Shown: positions 11,048-23,513 of the stretch, piece by piece | Numbering within the stretch: position 1 is the stretch's first letter | Layout of the letters: every line of letters starts with the position of its first letter | Assembly: GCF_030272615.1 (NCBI RefSeq) | Contig: NC_081405.1 | Span: 154,301,613 to 154,365,612 of the forward strand | DNA length: 64,000 bases | Direction of reading: 5' to 3' | From: Cryptomeria japonica | Lineage: Eukaryota > Streptophyta > Pinopsida > Cupressales > Cupressaceae | The notes under the pieces: generated by a model | Told to the model about the DNA's origin: nothing | Databases searched by the model: none | The model's input: the letters and a program-made list of their open reading frames with translations, nothing else | Program-made: the position numbers and the translations under genes

Positions 11048-13405
11048 GCTGTACAGAGCATTAGGCTCCCCTGCCTATCAGAAAATACCAAAAAACATTC
11101 AGAAAAATGTCCTGAAGAAAATATAAAAACATTCAAAAAAAGTAAAGAAAAATCATGCATCCAAACGGTGAACAACCACTCCGGTGGCACCTTGGGTAAG
11201 TACGATGGTGAAAACCTGGCAAACAGGCGCCACTCGTAAAGGCAATAGCTCCATTATCTTTCAGACTTGTTGCGATCACATTCATGCACACATACATCCA
11301 TCCATCCCAACCATGGCTTGTTATTTGATCTGCAATTAAGAAAGTACTCCATGCGTCTAGCATCCCACCTTTTCATAGTCAGGTCTACAAACTGGGGGCA
11401 ATACCCTTACCCTAATGATGGAAGTGGATTCTACATTGTCTTATATATCATTACGCTCTTCATTCAGGCAATCATCAAAAATCCAAAAACATTCAAAAAT
11501 GACTCTCAAAATACCAAAAACATTCAAAATTGTTTCACAAAATCCAAAAAACATCAGAAAACCCATCAAAAATCACACAAAAACATGGCAACACCTTGTA
11601 CATATTTATCCGATCAGATACAAAATAAACATTGACAAAATACTCACACAATGACCATTTACCAATCAAACCACACAATCGACATTAACAAATCCAAACC
11701 TGTCTTTAAACAAGGATGCATCCTTCCTTACCAAAACAAAGACAAGATGACATTTTCTTTGACAAGAAAATTATGTTAAGCTATCAAATACTTGGTTGAT
11801 TTGTGAGTACAATCGTTCGTTTATCTGTATCAGGATCTTTCAGCATTGTTTTGTATCATTTGCGCATTATTTCCGATGAAGTTCTGGGACATGTACTAAT
11901 GGTGTCTACGTGGGAAGTTCACCAAGCTACGTGATCTTATGCAAAATGCAGTCATAGATCACTACGGCTTGCTGACTACAGCGTATACCTCGACCATATG
12001 AGCATGAACCATTACCAAGGATCCATATTCTTTATTCTTTATGTATATATTGTTTGTTTGCAGGTACAATTCTCTTTCTTTGGTTTCTCCTACCTCATCC
12101 AAACTGGATAAAGGTTTTATCTCTTATTACGGTATGCACTTGTCTCAGGATATGATCAGCCTAAGATCAAGGAGGACGATCCAAGTCATGCATGAACGGT
12201 GATAATCCTTGTCTGTTCCGCAAGCAATACTCAGGTCAACTTGATCCATTATATCAAGTTGCTTGTATTAACTTGCTATATAAAAATCCATGTAAGAAAT
12301 ACTCTGGTCATCTTGAATCTTTATGTCAAGTTGCTTGTATTTTCTTACAACATTTTAAAGCTCAATGATGAAAAATAAAGCACCATGGATCGTCATTCCA
12401 TCTCATTTGTATATATTGCATTTCGTTGCATTCCACCCATCCATACATTCATAATAGCTGCATATCATGCATACGTAGTCATAATAATGCATACTCTATT
12501 TTACTCATCTTCTTCCATAGGACTCGATCCTAGTCCTCCATATCTTCTATCTAACATCAAATCCCCCCTCACCCTCCCTATCTTGATCATCAACATCATC
12601 CTAATCCCTTCATCGCTTCCCATCCTCACTCATCCACAAAATTAAGCCAGTTACTCTATCTACACAGATACATCGACTCCCACACACCTAGACTATCAAC
12701 AGATACTTTGATCAAGTATCTTCGGGTCTCAACAGGTAATCGATTATGGTAATCCTAGACTACATCAGGCATTTATCACAATGACCTAGTCTCAACGGGG
12801 TTGCCATGATTCCCCACAACCATCCATCACACGCACACACTATCAATTGATCAACCAATCAAACACAATCCAACGGACAATTACATCAATTGTCTACGTC
12901 TCAACGAGTATTTTGCTTCATATACCTTGACTTCATCGGGCAATTACATCAATTGTCTAAGTCACCATCAGGTCACTTTGATTCACTTACTCAGACTTTA
13001 TCATGTCCAAGCGACCAACTGACATCAACTGTCACGCTTTGACTTAACCGGGGCAATTCAACCGATTGCACCAGATTGTCCAACCAATTTTGATCAATTG
13101 TATAGCATCAATCAAAACCCCACACTACATCTGCTATGTATCTCTTGCATGACCTCAGGGTACTCGCTGGCTTGTTGTTTCTTCATATTCACTCCATTTT
13201 CTCCCATTCTTTCATCATTAGTTCTAATTTCTTCTATTCTACCTCCCCTCCACTTTTCATTCTTTTTCGAGAGATCGCCCGATTTTTCAAAAAAAATTCG
13301 GCCCATCTCTCGAGGGGGCATACCACCCATTAAATTTACATTTTATGGGGCATTTCTTCACACCTATTTTTCTTTCTTTGAAACGACGCGATAAACCACA
13401 CCGTC
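11048..13405 (+). other. Long 3' non-coding region of the Tat-type element with degenerate repeats
   Basis: About 2.36 kb without a recognisable gene. It contains repeated A-rich motifs of the form CCAAAAACATTCAAAA (11080-11145, 11475-11600). Two diverged copies of a 75-bp unit lie at 12222-12360; the first holds a perfect 9-bp inverted repeat (CAACTTGAT/ATCAAGTTG, 12237-12261). A run of short palindromes built on CAATTACATCAATTG lies at about 12840-13090. Long 3' non-coding regions are common in Tat elements. Confidence 0.75.
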
Positions 13406-13420
13406 TCAAAGAGGGGCAAA
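13406..13420 (+). promoter_or_regulatory. Polypurine tract
   Basis: A purine-rich tract, CAAAGAGGGGCAAA, lies immediately before the TG that opens the 3' LTR. It is in the position required for priming plus-strand DNA synthesis. Confidence 0.85.
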
Positions 13421-15212
13421 TGTAGTCACATAAATTTGTCCACTTAATTAAATGAATACTTAGTATTTATTTGATTATTTAACCATCAATTAATAATTAA
13501 TTAAATTAATATTTAATTAATTCATCTTAACCCTATTCTCCTATTAATTAAATAAATTATTCAATTTATTTGATTTAATTCACTTAACCAAATTCATACC
13601 ATTAATTAAATAAATAAATCATATTTGTTTAATTAAATCTTCTCTCACATTTAAATAAATTAATATTTATTTAAATCCCCCAAAATCCCACCTCTCACAT
13701 TTAAATAAATAAATCATTTATTTAAATCACCTTTATCCTCCACCCACTTGTATTTTCCTACAAAAGCAAGTTGCACAACTATTTTAAATAAATTATTTAT
13801 TTAAAATCCTATTTATCCTCACCCACTTGAAACCTTTAATGGTTTCCCTTAAAGTAGTCAAACTTGATGGCTTTAAAGTCTTCAAACTTGATGGCTTCCT
13901 TCTATAGTCTTCTTAAGACTTTAATGGTTTTCCTTAAAGTCTTCAAGCCTTTAATGGTTTCCCTCAAAGTCTTCAAGCATTTTAAATGCTTTATCTTCAT
14001 TTTTCTCATTTAAATAAATTAATATTTATTTGAATATTTATCCAAATGCAAATTACACCATTTAATTGAAATAAATGATTTTATTTTAATTGAAAATACC
14101 AAAATTTCTCCCACTTGCATTTTCCTACAAAATCCACTTGTATGCCTAAACCCCTTCTAGATTCTTCTAAACCCTTCCTAATTAGCCTAAATCCATCCCT
14201 TAAATATTGTCACATTCCTAAGCAAATTGGAGTCACTTCTCAAAGACTCCAAAGTCTTTGAAAAGCAATTAATGCTTTGTGTGTTCAACAAATTAACCCT
14301 CAAAGTCTTGGATAACCTTTGAAAGCTTCCAACCTTCAACCACTAAATGGCTCAAAGTCTTTGACAACCATTGAAGGCTTTCAACCTTCAACCACTTAAT
14401 CCCCAAAGTCTCCAATAACCATTAATGGTTACCTCAAACCCTCCCACATGGTTAAAACATTTGTTTTGACTCAACCTCTACCCAACCCAAAGGTCTCATC
14501 AAGCCTTTAATGCTTTGACCATGATTATCTCTTAATCATTTGCACAAAGGTTTATCCTTGCATTAACTCCTAATCCAGTGGGTAATCTTAATTTAGACTT
14601 GACCCTTACCTTCTAGATAACCATGAGGTCTTCTCAGGCCTTTAATGCCTCCAACCTCTTCTCTCAACCCAATCCTATGTTGACACTTGTCACCATTTTA
14701 TTGGTGCCAATTGTGCACATGGATCCCCAACTTTCAATCCTAACCCTTGTTAAGATTGCTCAATCTTAACCCTTCATTTCCCCATTTCTTCTATAAATAG
14801 AACCCTTCTCCTCAAGCAAAGAGAAGCATTTTAGAGTATTGTTGTTATACTGGCATTAGCATAGAGCTTTTTCATAGCATCACTATCTACTCTAGCATAG
14901 TATTTAGCTTTTCATTTCATATTTGAAGCTTAGTATTAAATCTCAATCCTCCATAAGCATCCATAGTGCAAAAAGCTGCTGAGAGCTACACTCATTTGGG
15001 ACTTGGAGAGGAGAGGAACAAGGGAGGAGCAACTATGAGCATCTTGATTAGCTATTTCATTTTATGTTTATATGCTTTCTATTTCATGCTTAATATCTCT
15101 CTTGATATGCCTGTTTAGGATAATCTTTTGTTGCTAACACTAACGTTTGTTTCTTGTGCTCTTGTGTGTGTTGCCATCAAACAGATTTTCTAATCCTTTT
15201 TGCAGAGCATCA
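13421..15212 (+). repeat. 3' LTR of the Tat-type element (complete, 1792 bp)
   Basis: Begins TGTAGTCACA after the polypurine tract and ends GCATCA, the same end as the 5' LTR. Its U3 is AT-rich at first (ATTTAAATAAAT-type runs, 13430-13800) and then has repeated AAAGTCTTCAA and TTTAATGGTTT motifs (about 13840-13990). A TATA-like box is at 14791-14800. Confidence 0.95.
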
Positions 15213-15892
15213 CTCTCTATATATTAATCTTTGTCTTTACCTCTCTCTTTCTCTACATCTATTCATCTCCCTCTCCCTTTATCTTCGTAGACCTTAATAT
15301 CTATTTCTCTATTTGTGTCTCTATCTCTTTTCTAGGTATGTTTATCTTTCTCTATTTGTCCTTCTATCTCTCCCTCTCTTTATCTCTTTATCTCTTCATC
15401 TCACATCACCCTTATATATCTCCTTATTTGTATGTTTATCTTTATACATCTCTATCTCTCCCTCTCTCACCCTCTCCCTCTCTATATATTTATCTCTTCT
15501 ACCTCTCTTTATCCCTCTCCTATCTCTTTATTTATATCTCCATGTCTATCTATATTTTCATCTATATAGAGATCTCTCTTCCTATTGGCAATGGATCTTG
15601 ATTATCTTTCTAATTTAGATGTTTTTGTGTTAGCTATATTTGGATCTTACTTCTTGATAAGGTGTGTTTACTATCTTTCCCTGTGAATTTTTTTGCTAGG
15701 GAGGGAGGACGAGAGGGGGAGAGAAGTGTGTGAGAGAGATAGAGACTGGGAGAGGGAGAGATGGGGAGAGAAGTGGAGAGAGCAATGGGGAGAGACAAAG
15801 AGAGAAAGGTTAATTAAGAGGAGGGGACAGGGAGAAGAGGGAAGTATCAACAAAGGGAGTGGTGAAGAGGTTAGAGAGAGAGGGTTATTGGG

Positions 15893-15945
<53 letters not shown>

Positions 15946-16157
15946 ATTGTAGGGAGACCTAGAGGGGGTAATTGGGGGGAAGAGAGAATCAGAGAGAGTT
16001 GGGGTGAATTGAGAGGGGGAGATAGAAGTGAGAGAGAGAGAGAGAGAGAGAGAGAATTTAATTAGGAGGAGGGGAAGAGGGAAGTAGCAACAAAGGAAGA
16101 GGGGGAGAGAGTTGGCGTAAAGTGAGAGGGGGAGATAGGTGTGAGAGAGAGGGTGTA
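15213..16157. repeat. Pyrimidine-rich tract followed by purine-rich tract
   Basis: 15213-15590 is almost entirely C/T with A interruptions (imperfect TCTC/TATC repeats). After a roughly 100-bp mixed spacer, 15695-16157 is G/A-rich on the same strand, including (AG)n at 15898-15944 and 16030-16055. The two halves are loosely complementary. Open frames across them are low-complexity readings of the repeats, not genes. The Tat-type element appears to have inserted at the left edge of this tract. Confidence 0.85.
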
Positions 16158-17592
16158 GCATCATAAATTGTACACCCCTAATTAGGGTTGTACAATTCTA
16201 CACTTAGGTTAGTAGTTGCCTTAGTGTGTTGCGTTGCATTTCATTTTCATCATTTCTTTACTTGCATTTAATTATTAATTCAATTAAATCAAAGGTCCTT
16301 TCTCACCAATTCACATATTATAAAATTGGGCCCTTAACCCTAAGTGTGCCCCTTTTTATTTTATTTTAATTAATCCTAATAAAGTCCTAATTTCGAGCTT
16401 CAAAGCACATTTCCGTACATATAAACACCTTGGATTGATGCACCCAGATGGATTTGAATTTGTAATCATGATATTTTGCTTCCCTAGACATTTGTAAAAA
16501 AATCAGTCAAATCGTAGCAATCACCACATCGGTCACAACCTTTTCATTAGTTCGGTTTGAAATTTTGTTGCAGAATTGGGTAAAGTTGAAGAGTGGATGT
16601 GAAAATCACGGTACCGATCATTCAACCATCAAGATGCACTATATATATATCTAATGGTTTTATGCTCATGTCTATGTTGTATGTCATTTTGCAAGTTGGT
16701 AGCATTTGTTAGGAGGCAATAAAAATAATGTGTATTGTCTCCATTCAGATGAAGATTGTTTCTATATTTCCAAATCTTCATAATTTAATGCATTAACTTT
16801 TGCTTTCAAGGAGTATTTTTTACAACAACAAAAAGCCCCTCATTTTCTCATCCTTAGCATTCATTTGCCTCCATTAACAAACAACTTTGGCCTTTCTTTA
16901 CTATATATAATTCTATTTTACATGAGAAATAGTTGTGTAAAAAATAGTGATATAATTCTATTTTACATGAGAGTTAGTCATGTATGTAAATTTGATATAA
17001 AATGCTTCATTATAATTTCTTAAATTGTTAGTATTCCATGTTACAATTATAATGTTACATGTAATTGATTGATTTAATGCACATAATTTTTTTCTTTTTC
17101 TATTATGATTATATATATTATTATTTGTTACAAAAAGATGAATATCAAAATTAATTCTTGTCACTGATATTTTCCAAACAATAATTATCAGATGTGCATC
17201 TCTGATATTAAAAAAAAATTACAAATCTTTTTTTGATATTCAATTCACTTTCTTCTCTAGAAACCTTATACAATTTAATAACATTTGATGGTATTCCTCA
17301 TTTTATATTGTTGTAATGTTGTGATAGGATTACACTATGAATATGAAGTTACATTTTACATTACACAATGTGTTTTTCAACTTGTACAAGCTTAGTTCAT
17401 AGTTGGTAAGATTTGTTTTCCCTCATTTGATGCTATCTCAAATGAATGGTTGGATATCACTACCTTCCTATTTATGTAATAGAGATATGTGCCTCCCAAA
17501 AAATCTATATTCCTTATTTTATGTTGTTTTAAGGTTCCAATTGGATTTCATTTTATAGACGAAGTTGTAGGTTGAAATGCACATTGTGATTT
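16158..17592. other. AT-rich intergenic repeat debris
   Basis: No gene. A 32-bp near-perfect palindrome centred on CCCTAATTAGGG lies at 16166-16197. 17366-17456 is a copy of a dispersed AT-rich repeat, with the recognisable phrase AAGCTTAGTTCATaGTTGgTAAG and a TGATGnTATCTCAAATGA tail. The same repeat resumes at 17560-17592 and continues at 20258, interrupted by the LTR element 17593-20257. Confidence 0.65.
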
Positions 17593-18029
17593 TGTGAGAT
17601 TTTGCCAAGATCAAGAGGCAATGGAAAGCACAAATAAGAGAGACAAAATAAATGATAGGAATAAATTGTATTCTATCAAGATGCAAAATATGATCAATTG
17701 GATCATTACAAGATGTTCAATGATTATCCGTACAAACAAAGTAGATGAGCCTACTTATATAGGCAAGGCTTATGGATATGTGAGCACACAAACATGACAT
17801 GTGGCTCAATAAGAAACAAGGGTAGGTAGGAAATAGGTGTGAGTAGGTAGGAGAAATAATATAATAGTCCACATGAGGTGGATCACTCACCGAATGTGGA
17901 GTGTAACAACAAGATCAACACCATAAAAGGTGAAAATTCTCCTACACACACTACTATGAAATGCATGTACCTAAGTAAACTTAAGTAAGGTGTAATAATA
18001 TCCAAGATGAATAATTATTTACACCAACA
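17593..18029 (-). repeat. 3' LTR (437 bp) of the small LTR element
   Basis: Starts TGTGAGATTTTGCC and ends ACACCAACA on the + strand. It matches 19778-20257 closely apart from scattered substitutions and a missing segment of about 38 bp (present in the other copy around 20137-20187). Confidence 0.88.
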
Positions 18030-18040
18030 CCCCCCTTAAG
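18030..18040 (-). promoter_or_regulatory. Polypurine tract of the small LTR element
   Basis: Read on the - strand this is CTTAAGGGGGG, directly abutting the TG that opens the 3' LTR. Confidence 0.75.
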
Positions 18041-19084
18041 TGCAACTTAGGTACCCATGTACAAATGCAAATGCAATCTCCCACAAAGCGAGGAAAGAGA
18101 GAAAAACCCAATGGGAATAAACCCTCCCCCAAAAGAAAGATGATGAAAGCACACAATGCTCTCAATGATGAATGAGAAGAACAAAACTATGTCCCCCCCA
18201 TAAGAGAGAAGAAGAGACCATGAAGCCCCCCCTCAATATCAAATCTCCTACAAAAATGGTCCAATGATGATGACCAAAATACCTCCCCATAAGGAAGAAA
18301 GAGAGCCAATGCTGCACAAATAATGTCAAAGTGTGACAAAACCAGGTACCAAGTCGATGACGATGAATCACTCGCTGCAACAAAATAAAGATCAAGCATG
18401 GAGACAACCTACTGTGAGCATCATCTGGATACTCAGAAATAGCAGAAATACTGGTACAATCCAAGTCTCACGGAAACCATGCACAAATGTGTAAAATCTA
18501 AGTCTCAACTGGAGCCATGCACCAAGTCTCACAAGATATTCCTAATCTACATGTACAAGAGGATTACATCAAATATGTCAACAATGACAAGGTACAAAGA
18601 GGTGTGGCACTTTATGATAGTGCGAGTACAACATTGCTCAAGCAAGAGCATACAACATGATAGTGCAAATTTGGAAACATGAAGATGATGCCACCAAGAA
18701 GCCCTGTAGAATACTGCAGAAAAAGATGCCTCTGATTGGGATGTGGCCAAGAGATATAAAGGAGCAAATCAACCCCCCCCCCCCCCCCCCCCCTTGATTG
18801 CCGGTTGGAAGCACTGCAAGACAAGTGTGAAGTGACAAGAAAAAAAGTGTTCCCAATTTGACTTATTAAATGATATTTGTGTTTTTAAAAGATTTTAAAA
18901 ATCTAAAAAAACAATCCATTAAAGCCCATGCAAAACTTATTAAACTGAATAAGAAATTTTTATTTTTATTTTTTTAATTATTAAAAAGCTTATTTAAAAA
19001 AAAAAAAAGAAAAAAGAATTTTTTTTTAATTTATTAAAAAAAAAAATTTAAAAATTAAAAAAGCAAATTATTTTACCCCTACAC

Positions 19085-19215
19085 AGGGAGGGGCCCGTAG
19101 GTACACTGCGGGGCCGCAGGTACCCTGCGGTTACCCACAATGTCTGCGGGGCCGCAGGTGGCCTGCAGTACCCACAAGTACCATGTAGTACTCGCAGGTG
19201 GCCTGCAGGCCAAAA
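19085..19215. repeat. GC-rich repeat patch inside the small LTR element
   Basis: A locally GC-rich block in otherwise AT-rich sequence. The 14-bp inverted repeat CTGCGGGGCCGCAG occurs twice (19106-19119 and 19144-19157), with further GCAGGTGGCCTGCAG variants after it. It separates A/T homopolymer-rich stretches at 18955-19075 and 19270-19345. Confidence 0.7.
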
Positions 19216-19737
19216 AAGGACCCCCAAAATAATTTTTTTCACCGAAAAACCAAAAAAAGCACCCCCCTTTAACAATTAATGTTTTATTTTTATTTTTTAA
19301 TTTTCCAAAAATTAATAAAAATGGAAAAAATAAAAAAAATATTTTCAGACCTGTACCTGCAAGTCCGTACGGCGGGCTAGGAGGGGAGATTTTTTCAACT
19401 CAGGGTAACAGAGGTCGATTTCGATGAATTGATAGTCAATCTTGGGGTTTTTAGGCCTTCTGAGTGCAATGGCAATGACGGATTTAGCCAAAAATGCTCC
19501 AAAATTGTAGATCGGTGTCAGGACAAGTCACCACTCTCCACCTTCAAATGGCTCTAGATTTGGCCTCAGATGTTGGATTTGGATGAAATAAAAGGCGATT
19601 CTTAATTTCTCGAACCTCCTCAATCCAATGGTGACCTTAGATCTGACCCAACAAGCTCCAATAATAACCTGCAATAGAAAGATCCAAAATGCAAACCCTA
19701 AATTTCTCTCAATTGGCAAACCAATGGCACTCTAATG

Positions 19738-19777
19738 GCTCTGATACCATGTGAGACATGGACCAGCTCTGATACCA
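19738..19777 (-). promoter_or_regulatory. Primer-binding site, tandemly duplicated
   Basis: The exact complement of the initiator-Met PBS, GCTCTGATACCA, is present at 19766-19777 next to the LTR. It occurs again at 19738-19749, where it is also followed by an LTR-start-like TGTGAGACAT. The two copies are 28 bp apart. Confidence 0.85.
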
Positions 19778-20257
19778 TGTGAGATTTTGCCAAGATCAAG
19801 AGGCAATGGAAAGAACAAATAAGAGAGACAAAATAGATGATAGGAATAAATTGTATTTTATCAAGATACAAAATATGATTAACTAGATCATTACAAGATG
19901 TTTAATGATTGTCCATACAAAAAAAGTAGATGAGCATGTTTATATAGGCAAGGCTCGTGGATATGTGAGCACACAAACATGACATGTGGCTCAATAAGAA
20001 ACAAGGGTAGGTAGGAAATAGGTGTGAGTAGGTAGGAGAAATGATATAATAGTCCACATGAGGTGGATCACCCATTGAATGTGGAGTGTAACAACAAGAT
20101 CAACACCATAAAAGGTGGAAATTCTCCTACACACACTATCCCAATGTGGCACAAACACCCAAGTGTCTCATACGCAAACTACTAAGAAATGCATGTACCT
20201 AAGTAAACTTAAGTAAGGTGTAATAATATCCAAGATGAATAATTATTTACACCAACA
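19778..20257 (-). repeat. 5' LTR (480 bp) of the small LTR element
   Basis: Direct repeat of 17593-18029 with TG and CA ends. It carries the TATATAGGCAAGGCT segment (about 19938-19955) shared by both copies. The PBS lies immediately inside on the - strand. Confidence 0.88.
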
Positions 20258-21850
20258 GTTTTGCAACTTGTAGAATCTTAGTTCATGGTTGATAAGATAT
20301 TTGGTTAATAAAGGAATTTAGCCAACTAAAAAATAACCTAACATGAACTAAATCCAACATAATTTCTTGACCTATTCAACCAAAATTATTTCCCTTCTTG
20401 CCAATGAAAATTTGTTTGAAGCCTTAGCTCATTAAATTTGCGTACTCTCAAAGCCTCACAATATGAAATTTGAATATTGGGGGTATGAACAAGCTACATT
20501 TTTTTGGAGTTAGCTTTAAATTATCTTCATGGCTTTAGAGAAGACATTCTAAATTGAATGAATCCATATTTTAAAATGTTGAAGGCACAATCCTAGCGAA
20601 ATTTGGCAAGAGGTCTATCTTAGTAAAAAATCACATGAAACCATAACAAAGAATAATAATTGATGGAAACTCTAGTCTTAAAATAATCTACATTCTAAAT
20701 AAGCCAAGGATTAATTGATTCATATGCATTACAAATACCTTTAACAATAAAAGTTCCTTGATTTTTCTTGGTTCCTTCATAAGAAAAATTGAAAAGAAAC
20801 TAAGACGTCACCAAACTTGTCAACCAAAATATTTCTAGAAGAAATATAGTGCTAGAGAATATTTGTTTAGTCTTTATTAAGATCCAAGTCTATCATTATC
20901 CTCTTGGCACGTGATGCAATGCCTAGCATGTAAATACTAATAAGGCCAAGATCAATAAGTTCATGTACCATAATTCATAGGAAATTTGATGAAACCACTT
21001 TCCTTGATTTAAAGAGAGCTATATAAAATCTCAAGTTATATCATTCCTACCTATCCCTTTCCATTTATTTTCCCTCTCTATCATTCCCAAGTTACACACA
21101 CACAAATATATATATCTTCATCTCTCTCTTTCTCCCTCTCTCACTATTCTTTATATTTATATATATCTGTCTCTTCATTTCTATATATTTCATCTACTTT
21201 GTCAAAGGAATAGTGTGTAAACAAAACAAATGAGTGATTTTTGTATTATGATCCATTTTTTTTACTATATATATGTGTATATATATTTATCATGGAACTC
21301 TTTCACAATCCTATAACAAGATAAAATGAGGAATACACTTTTGTTGGGGTGTGGATACCTTCGTTACTCGAAGAGGAAGGTTGTGATATCAAACTTGTCA
21401 TTTGAGATATGTTTTACACAAGTGTATTACACATTATGTTTTATAGAAAAGTGTATTACACATTATGTGTTACACAAAAGTGTATTGCACATTGCATTTT
21501 TAAACATACACAAGATTAGTTCATGGTTGATAAGATATGTTTTCTTCCCATTTGATGTTATCTCAAATGAAAAACCTTCATCTTCAGGTAACATGGGAAT
21601 GTGCACCCTAACAAAAGTATATTTTTTCATCTTATGATGTTGTAGAGTTTTGATACAATGTCATTGGGTAAAAGCACAAAGCTTTGTCACACTTTTATAA
21701 AGGAAATGGCCAAAGTTGATTCGAATTTTTAAAATGAATCAATAAAAAGTGAAATATATGTTTTGAATTTTGAAATGATGTAAACTAATAAAAGGTATTT
21801 TTTTTGTGTATTTTATGTTTGTAATAAAAATTAAAAATTATTTGAATATA
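20258..21850. other. AT-rich repeat debris
   Basis: No gene seen. 20258-20300 continues the dispersed repeat broken by the small LTR element. 21411-21500 has about three tandem copies of a roughly 29-bp unit containing GTGTATTACACATTATG. 21478-21570 is another copy of the dispersed TTAGTTCATGGTTGATAAG repeat. 21095-21190 is a short TA/CT-rich simple-sequence stretch. Confidence 0.6.
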
Positions 21851-23513
21851 CTTTTTTTTTTTTGATAAAAGTGGGCATGCCACTTAACTATATTTTATTA
21901 ATTTTGAAAAAGTCTTTTTGAATACAACGGGTTCAAAGGGCATACCGACAGGAAAGAACCTGCAAGAAAACCTCTGGTTGTGGCCCAAAAATGTAAAAAA
22001 GTAAATACCCGATAATCCCAATTACATAATCTGATTGTGATCACCCTCCCATTACATGGCTTTCAAAGATATACATATAAATATCCATACGACCATCAAA
22101 AAATGAAAGAGAACCACCCATCCCATGAGATATGATCTGTAGAAGTAGACTCATAGCATCAAAGCTTCTCAAGCTCGCAAAAAATTTGAGCATGTCAACG
22201 GTTCAAAAAACTTGCATAAAAAAGATATCAACCAACAGATACCTGCATAAAGTAGTTAAGTCAGAAACCAAGAATTTGAGCTCTCAATAGGATGCTCTCT
22301 ATCCATGCTCAAAGGAGGAGTAATTTGCAAGGGGAATTCCAGTCGTGGAGGAGTTGAAGCCAAAAAACCAAAAGAGAGCAAAGAATGTAGTCCCATAAGC
22401 AGAACCAATGCCTTATTCACAAACTGTGAAGGAACCCAATCTAGCAAGATTTCAAATGACTTCAAAGTATCCCCCAATCCGTCACATAATAAACCCATTC
22501 TCAACTCAAACAATAATTCCCCACACCTCCCATTATCCAACAAATCAGAACGAGGAAGAAAGCCCCCATAATAAAAAGAGCCCAGCTCAAAATGATAATT
22601 ATCCAATGCAGTCCTAACAAGCTCCCAGGAGAAAATCGAGGGAGGAATGAACGCAGAAACCAAGAGTTGGAGTAAACCCTCATCAAGCAAAATGTCATGG
22701 CAAACAGTAAGAAATCAAGACAAAATCTTAGAGCCAGAAAAAGAAGAACCAAACTGCAACCAAAGAGTTCCCACCAATCTACGAACCTCAAAATCCACCT
22801 GAGGAGTAAGCAAGCGAAACACCTTTCCAAGCATCTCAAAACTATTACCCGAAACCTCATTGTAATCCTCAAGATGGCATTCAACAATGACCTTGTATCT
22901 TGAAAGAGCAATAACACTCAACATATGAAAAACCCAAAAAGACCGAGACAAAGTTTACTGCCAGATTGAGAAATGCTATCGGCTTTTAAAGACAACAGCC
23001 ACCAAAAACGTGAGCAAGAAAAACCACACCTCTTCATGATTACAAGTGAAGGCATTTAAGCAAGATTAAAGCTCATGCGAGATACATCATAAATGAAAAA
23101 CTTCTCATGATGGAGGCGGCAGAAAAAGCAGTACTTAATGTCCCATCCAATGCCGCATAACAAAATGCTTATCCAAACATGATCACAACACAAAAACTAT
23201 GGCCAAATGCAACAAATGCACATTCCCTTCATACAACACGAAACAATAAAACACTTTTGAGCACTTGTGCAAGAGGAAAATAAATAAACCAAGCCAAAAC
23301 ATGACTGCTGATAGGGCACCACCCTGAGACCATAAAAGGTACCCACCCTTGCTGCCTATGCCAGATCATAACCATACTTTATAGCCAAAAATAAATTCTT
23401 ACCTACAAAGCATCCTTACCACTTGTACATATACAGAAAACATGCCTACCTCTCAAGGAAGAAGGGCAGGAAAAAATTTCATGACGACCATATTAATGGA
23501 AGAACCCGAAGAC

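Larger units (their letters stand above)
1..15212 (+). mobile_element. Ty3/gypsy LTR retrotransposon, Tat-type lineage, nearly complete
   Basis: The order is LTR, PBS-like site, leader, gag, protease, reverse transcriptase, two RNase H domains, integrase, long 3' non-coding region, polypurine tract, LTR. Two RNase H domains, no chromodomain and long non-coding flanks are hallmarks of the plant Tat lineage. The internal region is 1041-13420. The 3' LTR is 1792 bp, while only the last 1040 bp of the 5' LTR lie in the window, so a full element would be about 16.0 kb. The overlapping 1040 bp of the two LTRs differ at one base I could find (A at 93, G at 14265), which indicates a recent insertion. 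Both coding regions are open apart from the gag-pol stop. The right flank begins CTCTC; the left flank is outside, so the target duplication cannot be checked. Confidence 0.95.
17593..20257 (-). mobile_element. Non-autonomous LTR retrotransposon (2.67 kb, no gag-pol)
   Basis: Two direct repeats with TG...CA ends (17593-18029 and 19778-20257) flank a 1.75-kb interior. On the - strand the right copy is the 5' LTR and is followed exactly by the 12-nt initiator-Met-type PBS TGGTATCAGAGC (19777-19766). A G-run polypurine tract adjoins the left copy. The flanks GATTT and GTTTT are a 5-bp target duplication with one mismatch. Flanking sequence rejoins into one copy of the local dispersed repeat. The interior has only short, unrecognised open frames, a 21-C run (18773-18793) and a GC-rich patch, so enzymes must come from another element. 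Confidence 0.88.

Noticed and set aside
15200-16164. Several frames of 60-133 codons rich in Ser/Leu/Tyr or Arg/Glu
   Set aside because: Direct readings of CT and AG simple repeats.
18773-18793. Run of 21 C
   Set aside because: Homopolymer, possibly with length error; no function suggested.
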